A stretch of DNA of 64,000 nucleotides from an uncultured Eubacteriales bacterium. Its GTDB lineage: Bacteria; Bacillota; Clostridia; Oscillospirales; Acutalibacteraceae. Location: positions 17,728-81,727 of the forward strand of contig CAKSTF010000006.1 in NCBI GenBank assembly GCA_934491515.1. The letters are read 5' to 3'. Positions within the stretch are counted from its first letter, which is position 1; each line of letters starts with the position of its first letter. The notes under the pieces are model-generated. The model was not told the origin of the DNA. It ran no database searches and saw only the letters and a program-made list of their open reading frames with translations. A program made the translations under genes and the position numbers. Of this stretch, positions 1-8,398 are shown piece after piece.

Positions 1-486
1 GTTAAGCTGTCTGTGACGTGCGCGAACGTGGTCCCAGTCAATGAAATATACGTGCGCGAATTCGCCGCCGTCAAGCTTGCCGTCTTTAATGGTCATGGTT
101 TCGCTTCTGCCGAAGAATACCGAACGGAGGTGGCCGTCGGTGTTCATGGAAGTGAAGTCGCCGGGCTCGTCAACATAGCGGCCGAACTGGCTGTGTATCG
201 GACCGGGGTGACGGTACTGATGTTCCTCGGCAAAGTCGGGGATGAGTTTGCGCATAATGTCAAGAAGATCATGCTGCAAAAACTCAAGATCGAAAGAGTC
301 AATGTCGTGTGAGCACTCCTGAACCATTACGGAGCAGGTGGTGTGGTGAGAAGCGATGCAAACGGTGCCGTTTTTAACGCCGGAAGCCTCAACTATCTCT
401 CTGATTTCCTTTGATACGTCGTGGAAGGTGGGGATCCAGCCGCGGGACTGAAGCTCAAGTTCCTTCTGAAATACCTTAAATTCCAT
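1..486 (-). CDS. YjbQ/UPF0047 family protein, C-terminus outside the window
   Basis: The leftward reading frame opens at ATG 486-484 behind an AGGAGG-like site and runs off the window edge after 162 codons, so the gene is partial. The protein reads MEFKVFQKELELQSRGW and contains the family signature SHHTTCSVMVQEC near residues 45-57, then TDGHLRSVFFG and FIDWDH further on. YjbQ proteins are small trimeric proteins with a proposed thiamin-phosphate-synthase-like side activity; their physiological role is unsettled. A second family member lies at 30861-31355. Both sit directly after a TIM-like isomerase gene and close to a FucI-like isomerase, which suggests a role in sugar-phosphate metabolism (inference). 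It follows the TIM-like gene at 535-1233 in the same direction. Confidence 0.88.
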   Translation of the reverse strand, partial: MEFKVFQKELELQSRGWIPTFHDVSKEIREIVEASGVKNGTVCIASHHTTCSVMVQECSHDIDSFDLEFLQHDLLDIMRKLIPDFAEEHQYRHPGPIHSQFGRYVDEPGDFTSMNTDGHLRSVFFGRSETMTIKDGKLDGGEFAHVYFIDWDHVRARHRQLN

Positions 487-534
487 TTTTAGTCCTCCTT
501 AGAGTTATTATAAAATAAAATTATGGACAGAAAA

Positions 535-1233
535 TTATGCGTGGCGTTCGTCCCATGCTTTTCTTACGGCAGAGATCATCTCGTCTACCATAGCCGCACG
601 GTCGGGAGCCTTTGTAACGCCAGAGGAAGAACCCGTAGCGTCTGCGCCGGCGATTATCGTGTTGTAAACGTCCTCACCGTTTGAAATGCCTGCCGCGGTA
701 AGTACAAGTATGTTGCTGTCAACATCCTTAACGGCGTTCATCGCCGCCGAAACATATTCGGGACCTACGCTTACGCCCGTTCCGATAAGTTCAGAGGGCT
801 CGGCAACTATAATGTCGGGGTGCAGCGTTGCAATTTTTGAAGCGTCCGCCATACTGTCGGCACAAACAATGGTCGTAAGACCTACTTCGTTTGCACGCTT
901 TATCGTTTCCGCCAGAACGTCAAATTCAAGCGGCTTTTCGCAGTGGTTAAGCATTACGCCTTCCGCACCTGCGGCAACCAGCGATTCGGGCAGAGTATCC
1001 GCAAGACCTCTTCCCGGATAAAGCGGATCCATGTGGGGAGCAAAAACGTGAATGTTCTTTGTGTTTTCACTTACCCTGCGTATTTCAACAACGGGGCAGG
1101 TGAAGATAATGTCCACCTTGTACTTTTCCGCAGCCTTGTCCGCAGCAAGGGCGAGGTTTAAAACGTCGTCGCCGTAAAGATAGGACTTCGGGCCGATTTC
1201 AAAGAAAGGCGGCTTGATAACGTGTTTGTTCAA
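535..1233 (-). CDS. Triosephosphate-isomerase-like TIM-barrel sugar-phosphate isomerase
   Basis: The chosen start is TTG 1233-1231, giving 232 residues. An AAAGG site lies about 9 bases upstream, and a strong promoter (1265-1293) excludes the upstream ATG at 1308. TIM-family landmarks are NHCEKPL (equivalent to the GHSERR catalytic His loop) and AEPSELIGTG (equivalent to the YEPVWAIGTG catalytic Glu loop, closest to archaeal forms). The usual N-terminal Asn-x-Lys substrate loop is replaced by FEIGPKSYLYG, so the Lys may be kept but the Asn is not. This suggests a substrate other than plain triose phosphate, such as a tetrulose or pentulose phosphate (inference). A paralogue lies at 30146-30859. 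A short gap separates it from the yjbQ-like gene. Confidence 0.82.
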   Translation of the reverse strand: MNKHVIKPPFFEIGPKSYLYGDDVLNLALAADKAAEKYKVDIIFTCPVVEIRRVSENTKNIHVFAPHMDPLYPGRGLADTLPESLVAAGAEGVMLNHCEKPLEFDVLAETIKRANEVGLTTIVCADSMADASKIATLHPDIIVAEPSELIGTGVSVGPEYVSAAMNAVKDVDSNILVLTAAGISNGEDVYNTIIAGADATGSSSGVTKAPDRAAMVDEMISAVRKAWDERHA

Positions 1234-1264
1234 TATTATCAACCTTTCAAAATTTTTCCTTAAT

Positions 1265-1293
1265 ATTATACCAACGCCTTGCCCCTTAGTCAA
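1265..1293 (-). promoter_or_regulatory. Sigma-A promoter of the TIM-like/YjbQ operon
   Basis: On the minus strand TTGACT (1293-1288), a 17-bp spacer and TATAAT (1270-1265) make a near-consensus promoter. Transcription would begin near 1258, just ahead of the TTG start at 1233. Confidence 0.8.
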
Positions 1294-1376
1294 ATGATTT
1301 TTACGCACTTTTCGGATTAGTGCGTCATAATAACAATATTTGCTTGAAATAACACTGATATTGTCAAATTTAAGTA

Positions 1377-1405
1377 TTGCAAAAAGCCGAAAAACCCCTT
1401 ATAAT
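1377..1405 (+). promoter_or_regulatory. Sigma-A promoter of the sugar-phosphate operon
   Basis: TTGCAA (1377-1382), a 17-bp spacer and TATAAT (1400-1405) lie about 100 bp before the SIS gene. The leader carries a small GCGGCA/TGCCGC hairpin near 1462-1477 but nothing recognisable as a riboswitch. The 268-bp gap 1234-1501 therefore holds two divergent promoters. Confidence 0.75.
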
Positions 1406-1501
1406 CAATATCGTATAGTGTATTGGGGGAAGTGGGACTTGCCCTGATACGGGTCTCTTGCGGCACGGCTGCCGCGATAAATATTACGGAGGTTATTTAC
1501 G

Positions 1502-2104
1502 ATGAAAAAAGCGTCACTTGAAGCCGCACGCGCGGCTTATGACATTGAGGCTGCCTGCATCACCGAAATGAAAGACTATTTCGATGAAGAACAGTTTTCG
1601 GCGGCTGTAAAACTTTTGTGTAAAGCGGAACGCATAGGCACCTGCGGCTGCGGTCATTCGGGGATTATATGCCAGCATATGGCTCATCTTATGTGCTGTA
1701 TCGAAAGGCCTGCCCGCTTTATTTCTCCTGCCGAGGCAGTACACGGCGCCACAGGCTTTTTGCAGAAGGGCGACGTTATGATATTTGCGTCGCGCGGCGG
1801 CAGCACAAAGGAACTTTTCCCGATAGTTGATATATGCAAGGCCAAGGGCGTACATATTATTACGGTCACCGAAAACCTTGAATCAAAGCTGGCACAGGCG
1901 GCGGACGTTGTTCTTAAACAGCATGTAAACCGCGAGACCGATAAGTACAATATGCAGGGAACCACAAGCACAACGGCGCTTTGTATGATATTCCATGCAC
2001 TTCAGGCGGCTATAGTGGAGGAAACCGATTATCACGCCGAACAGTTTGCTCTTATTCATCCGGGCGGCGCGGTAGGCGAGCGTTTGAACCATAAATCGCT
2101 TTAA
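1502..2104 (+). CDS. SIS-domain sugar-phosphate isomerase (KdsD/GutQ/PHI-like)
   Basis: This 200-residue protein is a single SIS domain. Visible motifs are CGCGHSGIICQHMAH (phosphosugar-binding N-terminal strand-helix), FASRGGSTKEL and a C-terminal HPGGAVGERL, which resembles the HPGGxLGxRL motif of arabinose-5-phosphate isomerases. It has no CBS pair, unlike full-length KdsD. The family interconverts ketose and aldose phosphates in the cytoplasm. It is the first gene of a five-gene run, with an AGGAGG-type site just before ATG 1502. The exact substrate cannot be read from the sequence; 6-phospho-3-hexuloisomerase activity is an alternative. Confidence 0.85.
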   Translation: MKKASLEAARAAYDIEAACITEMKDYFDEEQFSAAVKLLCKAERIGTCGCGHSGIICQHMAHLMCCIERPARFISPAEAVHGATGFLQKGDVMIFASRGGSTKELFPIVDICKAKGVHIITVTENLESKLAQAADVVLKQHVNRETDKYNMQGTTSTTALCMIFHALQAAIVEETDYHAEQFALIHPGGAVGERLNHKSL

Positions 2105-2165
2105 TTTGTTTTTATAAATTAACATAATTTTTTTAAATTAAAACTTTATTATAAGGAGAATCACA

Positions 2166-3530
2166 ATGGAAAACAAAGTAAAAGTAGGTTTTGTCTGCTT
2201 TGGCGAGATCAACACCCCTATCGAGAGACTCAACCTCAAGCATGACGAGGCTTTAAAGGCTATCTCCGATAAGTTTGACGAGATTGTTGACGCCGGCGTT
2301 GTTATTGACGATGAAGGTTATAAAACAGCCGACGCGGCACTTGCCAAACTTCACGGTTTCGATATGGACTGCCTTATCGTTTGCGTAGCAGGCTGGGTGC
2401 CCACCCATGCCGTAACGTACGTTACCGACCCTTACCGCCACGTTCCCATGCTTTTGTGGGGTCTTTGCGGCTGGTATGAAAACGGTCACCTTATCACCAC
2501 CGCCGACCAGGCCGGTACTACCGCTATCCGTCCCGCTTTCGAGGCGCTCGGTTATAACTTTAAATATGTTTACAGCATAGTAAATAAACCGTTGCCCGTT
2601 GAAAAGGTTGAGGCATTCGTTCACGCGGCGCACGCCAAGAAAAATTTAAGAACCGCACGCGTAGGCACAATGGGCTATCGCGATATGCTTCTTTACGGCA
2701 CACAGTACGAGGGCAACTCCATGCGCGGCCAGATAGGTGTTGAGGTTGAACCTTTTGAAATGCTCGAAATGGTACAGAACATGGATAAACTTGACGCTGC
2801 CGACGTTGCCGAGGGCATTAAGTTTGTAAAAGAAAACTGGGTATTCAAAAAGCCCTGCGATGATTCCGTTATCGAAAAAGGCGTTAAGTATGCGCTTGCC
2901 GTTGCGATGAAGATAAAAGAACGCGGAATGGAAGCCGTAACGCTTATCGACGTTGACGGTATGAAGAAACTCCTCGGTTTCCCGCCCGCAATGGTATTTA
3001 TGCTTCTCGAGCGTTACTGCAACGTTCTTACAATTCCGGAAAACGACGTTATGGGCGCTGTTACACAGCTGATAATGAAGTACATAACCGGTCAGACCGT
3101 TCCTTATCTTGAGTATTACGAGTTCTTTGAAAAGAGCATGCTTATCGGCGTCCCGGACTTTGTACCGAAATCCGCCACCGAAGGCGACGTAACCGTTCTT
3201 CCCGCGGCGTTCGGTCTTTTGTCCGCTTCACTGCTTAACGTATCCAAGGTTAAAACGGGATATGTTACCTGCGTTCGCCTTGTGTTTATAAACGGCAAGT
3301 ATAAGATGCACGTTTACACCGCGGAAGCGAAAACGCCCGAGGCCTGGAACGAATTCGGTTGGGACGATCCCGCGCCGCAGCTTCCCAGTCTTGAAGTATT
3401 CCCCGATTCCTGCACGGTTGAGGAATTTGCACAGAACGTATCCTGCCAGCACGTTATCGTGGCATACGGCAACCATGTTGAGGCAATTAAGGACTTTTGC
3501 CGTATGATGGATATTGAACTTGTAATGTAA
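2166..3530 (+). CDS. L-fucose/L-arabinose isomerase family protein, copy 1
   Basis: The 454-residue protein belongs to the FucI/AraA-like family (COG2407 type), which converts aldoses to ketoses with a divalent metal. Near residue 295 the segment IPENDVMGAVTQLI matches the acidic CExDxxGAxT region of the family. Near the C-terminus SCQHVIVAYGNH supplies the conserved His of the active site. It is shorter than classical FucI (about 590 aa). It lies 17 bp before an FGGY kinase, the usual isomerase-kinase order of a sugar pathway. A paralogue of almost equal length lies at 28778-30133. The natural substrate is unknown. Confidence 0.83.
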   Translation: MENKVKVGFVCFGEINTPIERLNLKHDEALKAISDKFDEIVDAGVVIDDEGYKTADAALAKLHGFDMDCLIVCVAGWVPTHAVTYVTDPYRHVPMLLWGLCGWYENGHLITTADQAGTTAIRPAFEALGYNFKYVYSIVNKPLPVEKVEAFVHAAHAKKNLRTARVGTMGYRDMLLYGTQYEGNSMRGQIGVEVEPFEMLEMVQNMDKLDAADVAEGIKFVKENWVFKKPCDDSVIEKGVKYALAVAMKIKERGMEAVTLIDVDGMKKLLGFPPAMVFMLLERYCNVLTIPENDVMGAVTQLIMKYITGQTVPYLEYYEFFEKSMLIGVPDFVPKSATEGDVTVLPAAFGLLSASLLNVSKVKTGYVTCVRLVFINGKYKMHVYTAEAKTPEAWNEFGWDDPAPQLPSLEVFPDSCTVEEFAQNVSCQHVIVAYGNHVEAIKDFCRMMDIELVM

Positions 3531-3547
3531 TTATCGGAGGATAAAGA

Positions 3548-5002
3548 ATGTTTATCGGCGTTGATCTGGGCAGCACAAATATAAAAGTTGCCCTTTATGA
3601 CGGTGATATGCACCTGCTTGACAGACAAAGCGTTCCGGTGCAGTATATCACCGAAGGCGGCGTTGTCGAATTCGACGCGCTTGCCTACTGCCGCGGACTT
3701 AAAGAACTGCTTAAAAAGGTCGTTGCGGAAAACGGCGTTAAAAAGATAGACGAAATTGCCTTTACCGGTCAGGCGGAATCCCTTGTTTCGGCAGGGGAGG
3801 ACGGCAAACCACTTATGAACGCGATTTCCTGGATGGACGAACGCTCGGTTTCGGAATGTGAAATCCTTTCAAAGCAGTTTCCGCACGCCGTGTGCGAAGA
3901 AAAAACCGGCCAGATGGCGGTGCTTCCCACATGGCCTGCCACAAAAATACTGTGGCTTAAAAACAACCGCCCCGAAGTTTACGACAAAGCGACGACCTAT
4001 ATGCTTATAAAAGACTACGTTGTTTATTACCTTACAGGCGTAAAGGCTGCCGATATGTCCATTGCAACCTTTTCTTTCTATTTCGATATTTATAATAAAT
4101 GCTACTGGAAAGAAATGCTTGACGCTATCGGCATAACCGAAGGTCAATTGCCGCCTTTGTGCGAACCCTGCACGGTGGCGGGGGATATGCTTCCCGAAAT
4201 ATCGGAATTTTTGGGTATAGAAAAAGGAACGCGCATAAATGTGGGCACGCTTGACCACTTTACGGGTATGATAGGCACCGGAAACATAAAACCGGGCGGT
4301 ATAACACTTTCTACGGGTACGGTTATGGCGCTTGCCACTATGTGCGGTGATTCAGTGCCTAAAAATACCGGCATTGCCGTGCATTACGGGTTTAAGCCCG
4401 ATACCTATATACTGCTGCCCGTTGCCGAAAGCGGCGGCGTAAGCCTTGAATGGTTTCACCGCACCTGTGCGGCGGATATAAATTATAAAGACCTTGACGC
4501 AGGCGCGGTAAAGCGCCGCGGAAACGGACTTATTTTCCTGCCGTATCTTGTGGGCACCAACGCTCCGGAGTTTGATTCCGACGCAAGCGGCGTTTTCTGG
4601 GGACTTCGCCAGGAACACGATGTTTATGATATGGCGCTTGCGGTTATGGAGGGCGTTTCCTTCGTGCTTCGCAAAAACTGTGATCATATGGCGGATAAGG
4701 GCGTTTGTCCTACCGATATTATTGCAACCGGCGGCGGTTCAAAAAGCGCCGTTTGGTGCCAGTTGCAGGCGGACATTACGGGACTTCCCGTAAGGATTCC
4801 CGAAGAACGCGAGGCAGCCTGCCTCGGCGCTGCTATGATAGCGGCTGTATCTTCGGGCCGTTTCTCCGATTTCGAGGCAGCCGCAAAGGTGTGCGTAAAC
4901 TTTGTCCACGAATACACTCCGGCACCTTCGGAATATATCGAAAAGCAGTATAAGCGTTTCGGCGCTCTTTATGACGCGGCGCTTAAAATTAAAAGAATGT
5001 AA
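3548..5002 (+). CDS. FGGY-family carbohydrate kinase (xylulokinase-like)
   Basis: The 484-residue protein starts with the ATP-binding strand IGVDLGSTNIKVALYD, has the activity-region segment TGQAESLV, the presumed catalytic Asp in GTLDHFTGMIGTGN near residue 235, and the C-terminal nucleotide motif IIATGGGSKSAVWCQLQAD. FGGY kinases phosphorylate ketoses or polyols. The position directly after the FucI-like isomerase suggests it phosphorylates that enzyme's ketose product (inference). The start has an AGGAGG-like site 7 bases upstream. Specificity cannot be assigned. Confidence 0.88.
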   Translation: MFIGVDLGSTNIKVALYDGDMHLLDRQSVPVQYITEGGVVEFDALAYCRGLKELLKKVVAENGVKKIDEIAFTGQAESLVSAGEDGKPLMNAISWMDERSVSECEILSKQFPHAVCEEKTGQMAVLPTWPATKILWLKNNRPEVYDKATTYMLIKDYVVYYLTGVKAADMSIATFSFYFDIYNKCYWKEMLDAIGITEGQLPPLCEPCTVAGDMLPEISEFLGIEKGTRINVGTLDHFTGMIGTGNIKPGGITLSTGTVMALATMCGDSVPKNTGIAVHYGFKPDTYILLPVAESGGVSLEWFHRTCAADINYKDLDAGAVKRRGNGLIFLPYLVGTNAPEFDSDASGVFWGLRQEHDVYDMALAVMEGVSFVLRKNCDHMADKGVCPTDIIATGGGSKSAVWCQLQADITGLPVRIPEEREAACLGAAMIAAVSSGRFSDFEAAAKVCVNFVHEYTPAPSEYIEKQYKRFGALYDAALKIKRM

Positions 5003-5024
5003 ATTATAAAAGGTTGGATTAAGT

Positions 5025-5708
5025 ATGAAAATTTTGATTGACGGTGCGGATATTACAAAAATAAAGGAAATATATGCGTACTATCCTGTTGACGGCGTTA
5101 CTACAAACCCCTCGATATTAAGCAAAAACGGGCGTCCGCCTTATGAAGTGCTTACCGAAATCCGCGAGTTTATAGGACCCGCTGCCGATCTTCACGTTCA
5201 GGTTGTTTCCGAAAAGGCTGAAAATATGGTGAACGAAGCCCATAAAATTGCGGAAATTCTCGGCAGGAACACCTTTATCAAAATACCCACTGTTCCCGAG
5301 GGCATTAAGGCTATGCAGATACTTGCGCGCGAGGGCTATAATATTACCGCTACCGCGATATACACTCCCATGCAGGCGTTTTTTGCGGCAAAGTCGGGCG
5401 CCAGGTACGTAGCGCCCTATGTAAACCGTATTGATAACCTCGGAACCGACGGTATTGCCACCGCCCGCGCGATTCAGGATATATTTAATTCAAACCATAT
5501 GGAAACGCAGGTGCTTGCGGCAAGTTTCACAAACTCGCTTCAGGTGCAGTCTATGTGCCTTTCGGGCATAGGTGCCGCAACGCTGGCGCCCAACGTTTTC
5601 CATAACCTTATTAAAAATGCAAGTGTTGCCGACGCCGAAGATACTTTCCTTTCCGATTTTGAAAAACTCTGCGGCGAAGGCAAAACTATGCTTAATTGCG
5701 GTGAATAA
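5025..5708 (+). CDS. Fructose-6-phosphate aldolase / transaldolase (TalC/FSA-like)
   Basis: The 227-residue length fits the short class I transaldolase subfamily (FSA/TalC). It begins KILIDGADITKIKEIY, followed by GVTTNPSIL (substrate loop), and has the Schiff-base Lys in TFIKIPTVPEG near residue 88. The TATAIYTPMQAFFAAKSGA segment is typical of FSA. These enzymes cleave or transfer a dihydroxyacetone unit between sugar phosphates. It lies in the run kinase, aldolase, epimerase, so it probably splits the phosphorylated ketose made upstream (inference). A sulfo-transaldolase role is possible in principle but unsupported by the neighbours. Confidence 0.88.
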   Translation: MKILIDGADITKIKEIYAYYPVDGVTTNPSILSKNGRPPYEVLTEIREFIGPAADLHVQVVSEKAENMVNEAHKIAEILGRNTFIKIPTVPEGIKAMQILAREGYNITATAIYTPMQAFFAAKSGARYVAPYVNRIDNLGTDGIATARAIQDIFNSNHMETQVLAASFTNSLQVQSMCLSGIGAATLAPNVFHNLIKNASVADAEDTFLSDFEKLCGEGKTMLNCGE

Positions 5709-5710
5709 TT

Positions 5711-6361
5711 ATGGCTATACTTTCTCCTTCAATCCTTTCGGCGGATTTTGTAAATCTTGAACGCGATTTCAATATGGTAAAGGAAACCGGCGCACGCTGG
5801 CTTCACGTTGACTGTATGGACGGCACTTTCGTTCCCAATATGGCTTTCGGCTACGCCGCCGTTAAGTCCATAAGGGCGGTTACCGATATGGTGCTTGATG
5901 TTCATATGATGATCGACCGCCCCGTGCGTTACGTTGACGCCTTCTGCGAAGCGGGCGCCGATTATCTTACCGTGCATGTAGAGGCGGACACTCCCGAAAA
6001 CACCGCCCTTGCCATCGAAAAGATTAAATCCCACGGCGTAAAGGTGGGTCTTTCGGTAAAACCCAAAACCCCTGCTTCGGCAGTGCTTCCCTATATAAAG
6101 GATTGCGACCTTGTACTTGTTATGACGGTTGAACCCGGCTTCGGCAATCAGAAATTTATGGAAGATATGATGCCCAAACTCGCCGAACTTCGCGAAATGA
6201 TAAATCTTTATAATCCGGGTTGTCATTTAGAGGTGGACGGCGGCATAAATCTTATAACAGGGGATATCTGTAAGAAAAACGGCGCGGACGTACTGGTTTC
6301 CGGCTCCGCCTTTTTTAAGGCAGAGGACAAAACCGGCTTTGTAAAGGAAATAGAGGCGTAA
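5711..6361 (+). CDS. rpe: Ribulose-phosphate 3-epimerase
   Basis: The 216-residue TIM barrel shows the expected motifs: SPSILSADFVNLERD, HVDCMDGTFVPN (metal-binding His/Asp), LDVHMMI, TVEPGFGNQKF and VDGGI with the catalytic Asp. Rpe interconverts ribulose-5-phosphate and xylulose-5-phosphate. It begins only 2 bp after the transaldolase stop, so translation is probably coupled. It may be a pathway-dedicated copy; whether the genome has another rpe cannot be judged here. No clear terminator follows. Confidence 0.93.
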   Translation: MAILSPSILSADFVNLERDFNMVKETGARWLHVDCMDGTFVPNMAFGYAAVKSIRAVTDMVLDVHMMIDRPVRYVDAFCEAGADYLTVHVEADTPENTALAIEKIKSHGVKVGLSVKPKTPASAVLPYIKDCDLVLVMTVEPGFGNQKFMEDMMPKLAELREMINLYNPGCHLEVDGGINLITGDICKKNGADVLVSGSAFFKAEDKTGFVKEIEA

Positions 6362-6465
6362 ACGGCACAGAATTTTCACGGTTTTTTGACAATACATCGG
6401 CAAATCGGCAATTTTTTTGTACAATTCATTAAAAAATACGGCAATTTGTTATGCTATATGACGCC

Positions 6466-6579
6466 TTGACTAACTAATTTACTAAGGAATATACCCTATT
6501 TTTTGTGCAATATGACTATACCAATGATAAAATTTTGTCACTATTCCTAATTACATTTTACATTTGTCTGTTGTATAAT
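6466..6579 (+). promoter_or_regulatory. Two possible promoters before the sugar ABC operon
   Basis: The AT-rich 292-bp gap 6362-6653 holds TTGACT (6466-6471), 18 bp, TATACC (6490-6495), and TTACAT (6551-6556), 17 bp, TATAAT (6574-6579). The second overlaps a partial dyad, GTATAATCGTATAC. No gene or stable RNA was recognised in the gap. Confidence 0.5.
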
Positions 6580-6653
6580 CGTATACGCAGGGTAAAGTAC
6601 GACTTGTGTTGTGCTTTTTGCTATTATTTTTTATCAAACGGAGGTTATTTTTG

Positions 6654-8294
6654 ATGAAAAGAATCATTTCGGCACTTCTGTGCGCAATTCTTCTCGTTGG
6701 CGTTTTTGCTGGATGCGGCGGTAAGAAAACGGCCAAAGGCGACGGATCTACAATAACGATCGGTCTTTTGTCCTCTGCGCTTGTTGAAGATTACGACAAC
6801 AACGCGCTTACCAAGTATCTTGAAGAGAAAAGCGGATACAATCTTGAATTCACTTTCTTCGCCAGCAGCGGCAACGACGCAAAGTCTCAGATCGCTACAA
6901 TGATGGCGGGCGGCGAGACTCTTCCTGATATTCTTTGGGGTATTTCTCTCGGTAAGGACGTTTACACCGAATACGGCAGAGACGGTTACCTTCTCGACCT
7001 CAAAAAATATTATGACGACAAAGACGGTAAGGCTAAGACCTTCTGGGATCGTTTTAAACAGCTCCCCGAAGATGACCAGGATACCTATAACCGTGCTCTT
7101 GTAGATCCCGACACCGGCGCTATGTATATGATTCCGCGTCTTGAGGTTTCCGAGATCGACGTTATGGACTATCAGCTTTACATAAACCAGAAATGGCTTA
7201 AGAAACTCAATCTTTCCGTTCCGAAGAGCATGGATGAACTTTACAACGTTCTTGTTGCTTTCCGCGATAAGGATCCCAACGGCAACGGCAAGAAGGATGA
7301 AATCCCGCTTATCGGCTGCACCGGTATCGGCGGCGACGTGGTTAACTTCATCATTAACCAGTACATCTACTTCAACGATCAGAACTACTTCAACCTTGAA
7401 AACGGTAAACTTACCACTCCTTTCACTACCAATGAGTATCGTGAAGGTCTTAAGTATGCTAACAAACTCGTTTCCGAAGGTCTTCTTTCAACACTTTCTC
7501 TTACTTCCTCTTCTTCCGACCTTCGCGCAATGATCTGCCCCACAATGACCGATGGCAAGATTTCCGACGATCAGGAAATCATCGGCTGCTTCGCAGGTCA
7601 CCCGACCCTCGTTATCGAAAATGATAACCCCGCAATGCTCGACTATGTTGGGATGAACTACTGGTCACGCTGCGTTAAAACCGCAAACCTTCACTCTTAC
7701 GATTCATTCGTAACCGAAGATTGCCAGAATCCCGACGCTGCATGGGATCTCCTTATGCTTATGTGCGAGGAAGAAACCTCCCTGCGTATGCGTTACGGTG
7801 AAAAGGGCGTTGACTGGGACGATGCTGACAAGGGCTCCAAGTCCTTCATCGGCAGAGATGCTGAAATCAAAGTTATAAACAACGTTTTCGCTTCTCAGAA
7901 CAACTCCTGCTGGAGCCGTGTCGCTTCTACCATCCTTATCGACTCCGAGAACGAAGTTACTCAGGTTGAAGATGTTACCGATTGGACTAAACATAAGAAT
8001 TCCTGCTTTACTACCGTTCACGATAATTTCTTTGCGGCTATGGAAAAATATAACCCGAAGGAAATTATGCCTGCTGTTTCCTACACCACCGAGGAAAGCG
8101 AAAAGTATTCTATGACTATGTCCAACTGCGCAAGCCTTATAGTTACTTCACGTTCTTCCTTTGTAACCGGTACTATGGATCCCAACAAGGATTCCGATTG
8201 GAACAGCTACGTTAAGCAGCTGAACGACCTTGGTCTTGAAGACTGGAAAGCCGTAGCCCAGAAGGCTTACGACCGCCAGACTGTTAAGAAGTAA
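6654..8294 (+). CDS. Extracellular sugar-binding lipoprotein of an LplA-type ABC importer
   Basis: ATG 6654 was chosen because GGAGG precedes it and the resulting protein opens with a lipoprotein signal, MKRIISALLCAILLVGVFAGC, with the lipid-modified Cys near residue 21. The 546-residue mature part has typical features of long solute-binding proteins: an N-terminal alpha/beta segment (TIGLLSSALVEDYDNNALTKYL), GGETLPDILW near residue 90, and a Trp/Tyr-rich C-terminal lobe. It resembles LplA-like binding proteins used for oligosaccharides. The two permease genes follow. Confidence 0.87.
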   Translation: MKRIISALLCAILLVGVFAGCGGKKTAKGDGSTITIGLLSSALVEDYDNNALTKYLEEKSGYNLEFTFFASSGNDAKSQIATMMAGGETLPDILWGISLGKDVYTEYGRDGYLLDLKKYYDDKDGKAKTFWDRFKQLPEDDQDTYNRALVDPDTGAMYMIPRLEVSEIDVMDYQLYINQKWLKKLNLSVPKSMDELYNVLVAFRDKDPNGNGKKDEIPLIGCTGIGGDVVNFIINQYIYFNDQNYFNLENGKLTTPFTTNEYREGLKYANKLVSEGLLSTLSLTSSSSDLRAMICPTMTDGKISDDQEIIGCFAGHPTLVIENDNPAMLDYVGMNYWSRCVKTANLHSYDSFVTEDCQNPDAAWDLLMLMCEEETSLRMRYGEKGVDWDDADKGSKSFIGRDAEIKVINNVFASQNNSCWSRVASTILIDSENEVTQVEDVTDWTKHKNSCFTTVHDNFFAAMEKYNPKEIMPAVSYTTEESEKYSMTMSNCASLIVTSRSSFVTGTMDPNKDSDWNSYVKQLNDLGLEDWKAVAQKAYDRQTVKK

Positions 8295-8314
8295 TTTTAG
8301 TTTTTGAATTCCTG

Positions 8315-8382
8315 CCGGCTGCGCGGATCGGAAAAGTTTCGCGCAGTCGGTACTTCTAAATGGCGCAATGCGCCTTTATTTT
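8315..8382 (+). other. Two intercistronic hairpins after the binding-protein gene
   Basis: CCGGCTGCGCG (8315-8325) pairs with CGCGCAGTCGG (8340-8350) with one G-U pair. A second short stem GGCGC/GCGCC (8362-8374) is followed by TTTATTTTTA. Such structures usually lower downstream permease expression relative to the binding protein, by partial termination or 3'-end protection (inference). Confidence 0.6.
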
Positions 8383-8398
8383 TATGAAAGGTTGATTG

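Noticed and set aside
13..312. Rightward reading frame of 99 codons at the window start
   Set aside because: It is antisense to the YjbQ gene, whose leftward frame has clear family motifs and a ribosome site.
1234..1308. Longer N-terminus of the TIM-like protein from ATG 1308
   Set aside because: The extension would be encoded by the promoter itself; a good ribosome site and family alignment support TTG 1233.
1406..1501. Possible riboswitch in the leader of the SIS-led operon
   Set aside because: Only small hairpins are visible; no known aptamer pattern could be recognised.
1502..6361. Sulfoquinovose transaldolase pathway
   Set aside because: The FSA-type aldolase fits, but a kinase and Rpe are present and no sulfoquinovosidase, sulfolactaldehyde enzyme or sulfonate exporter is seen.
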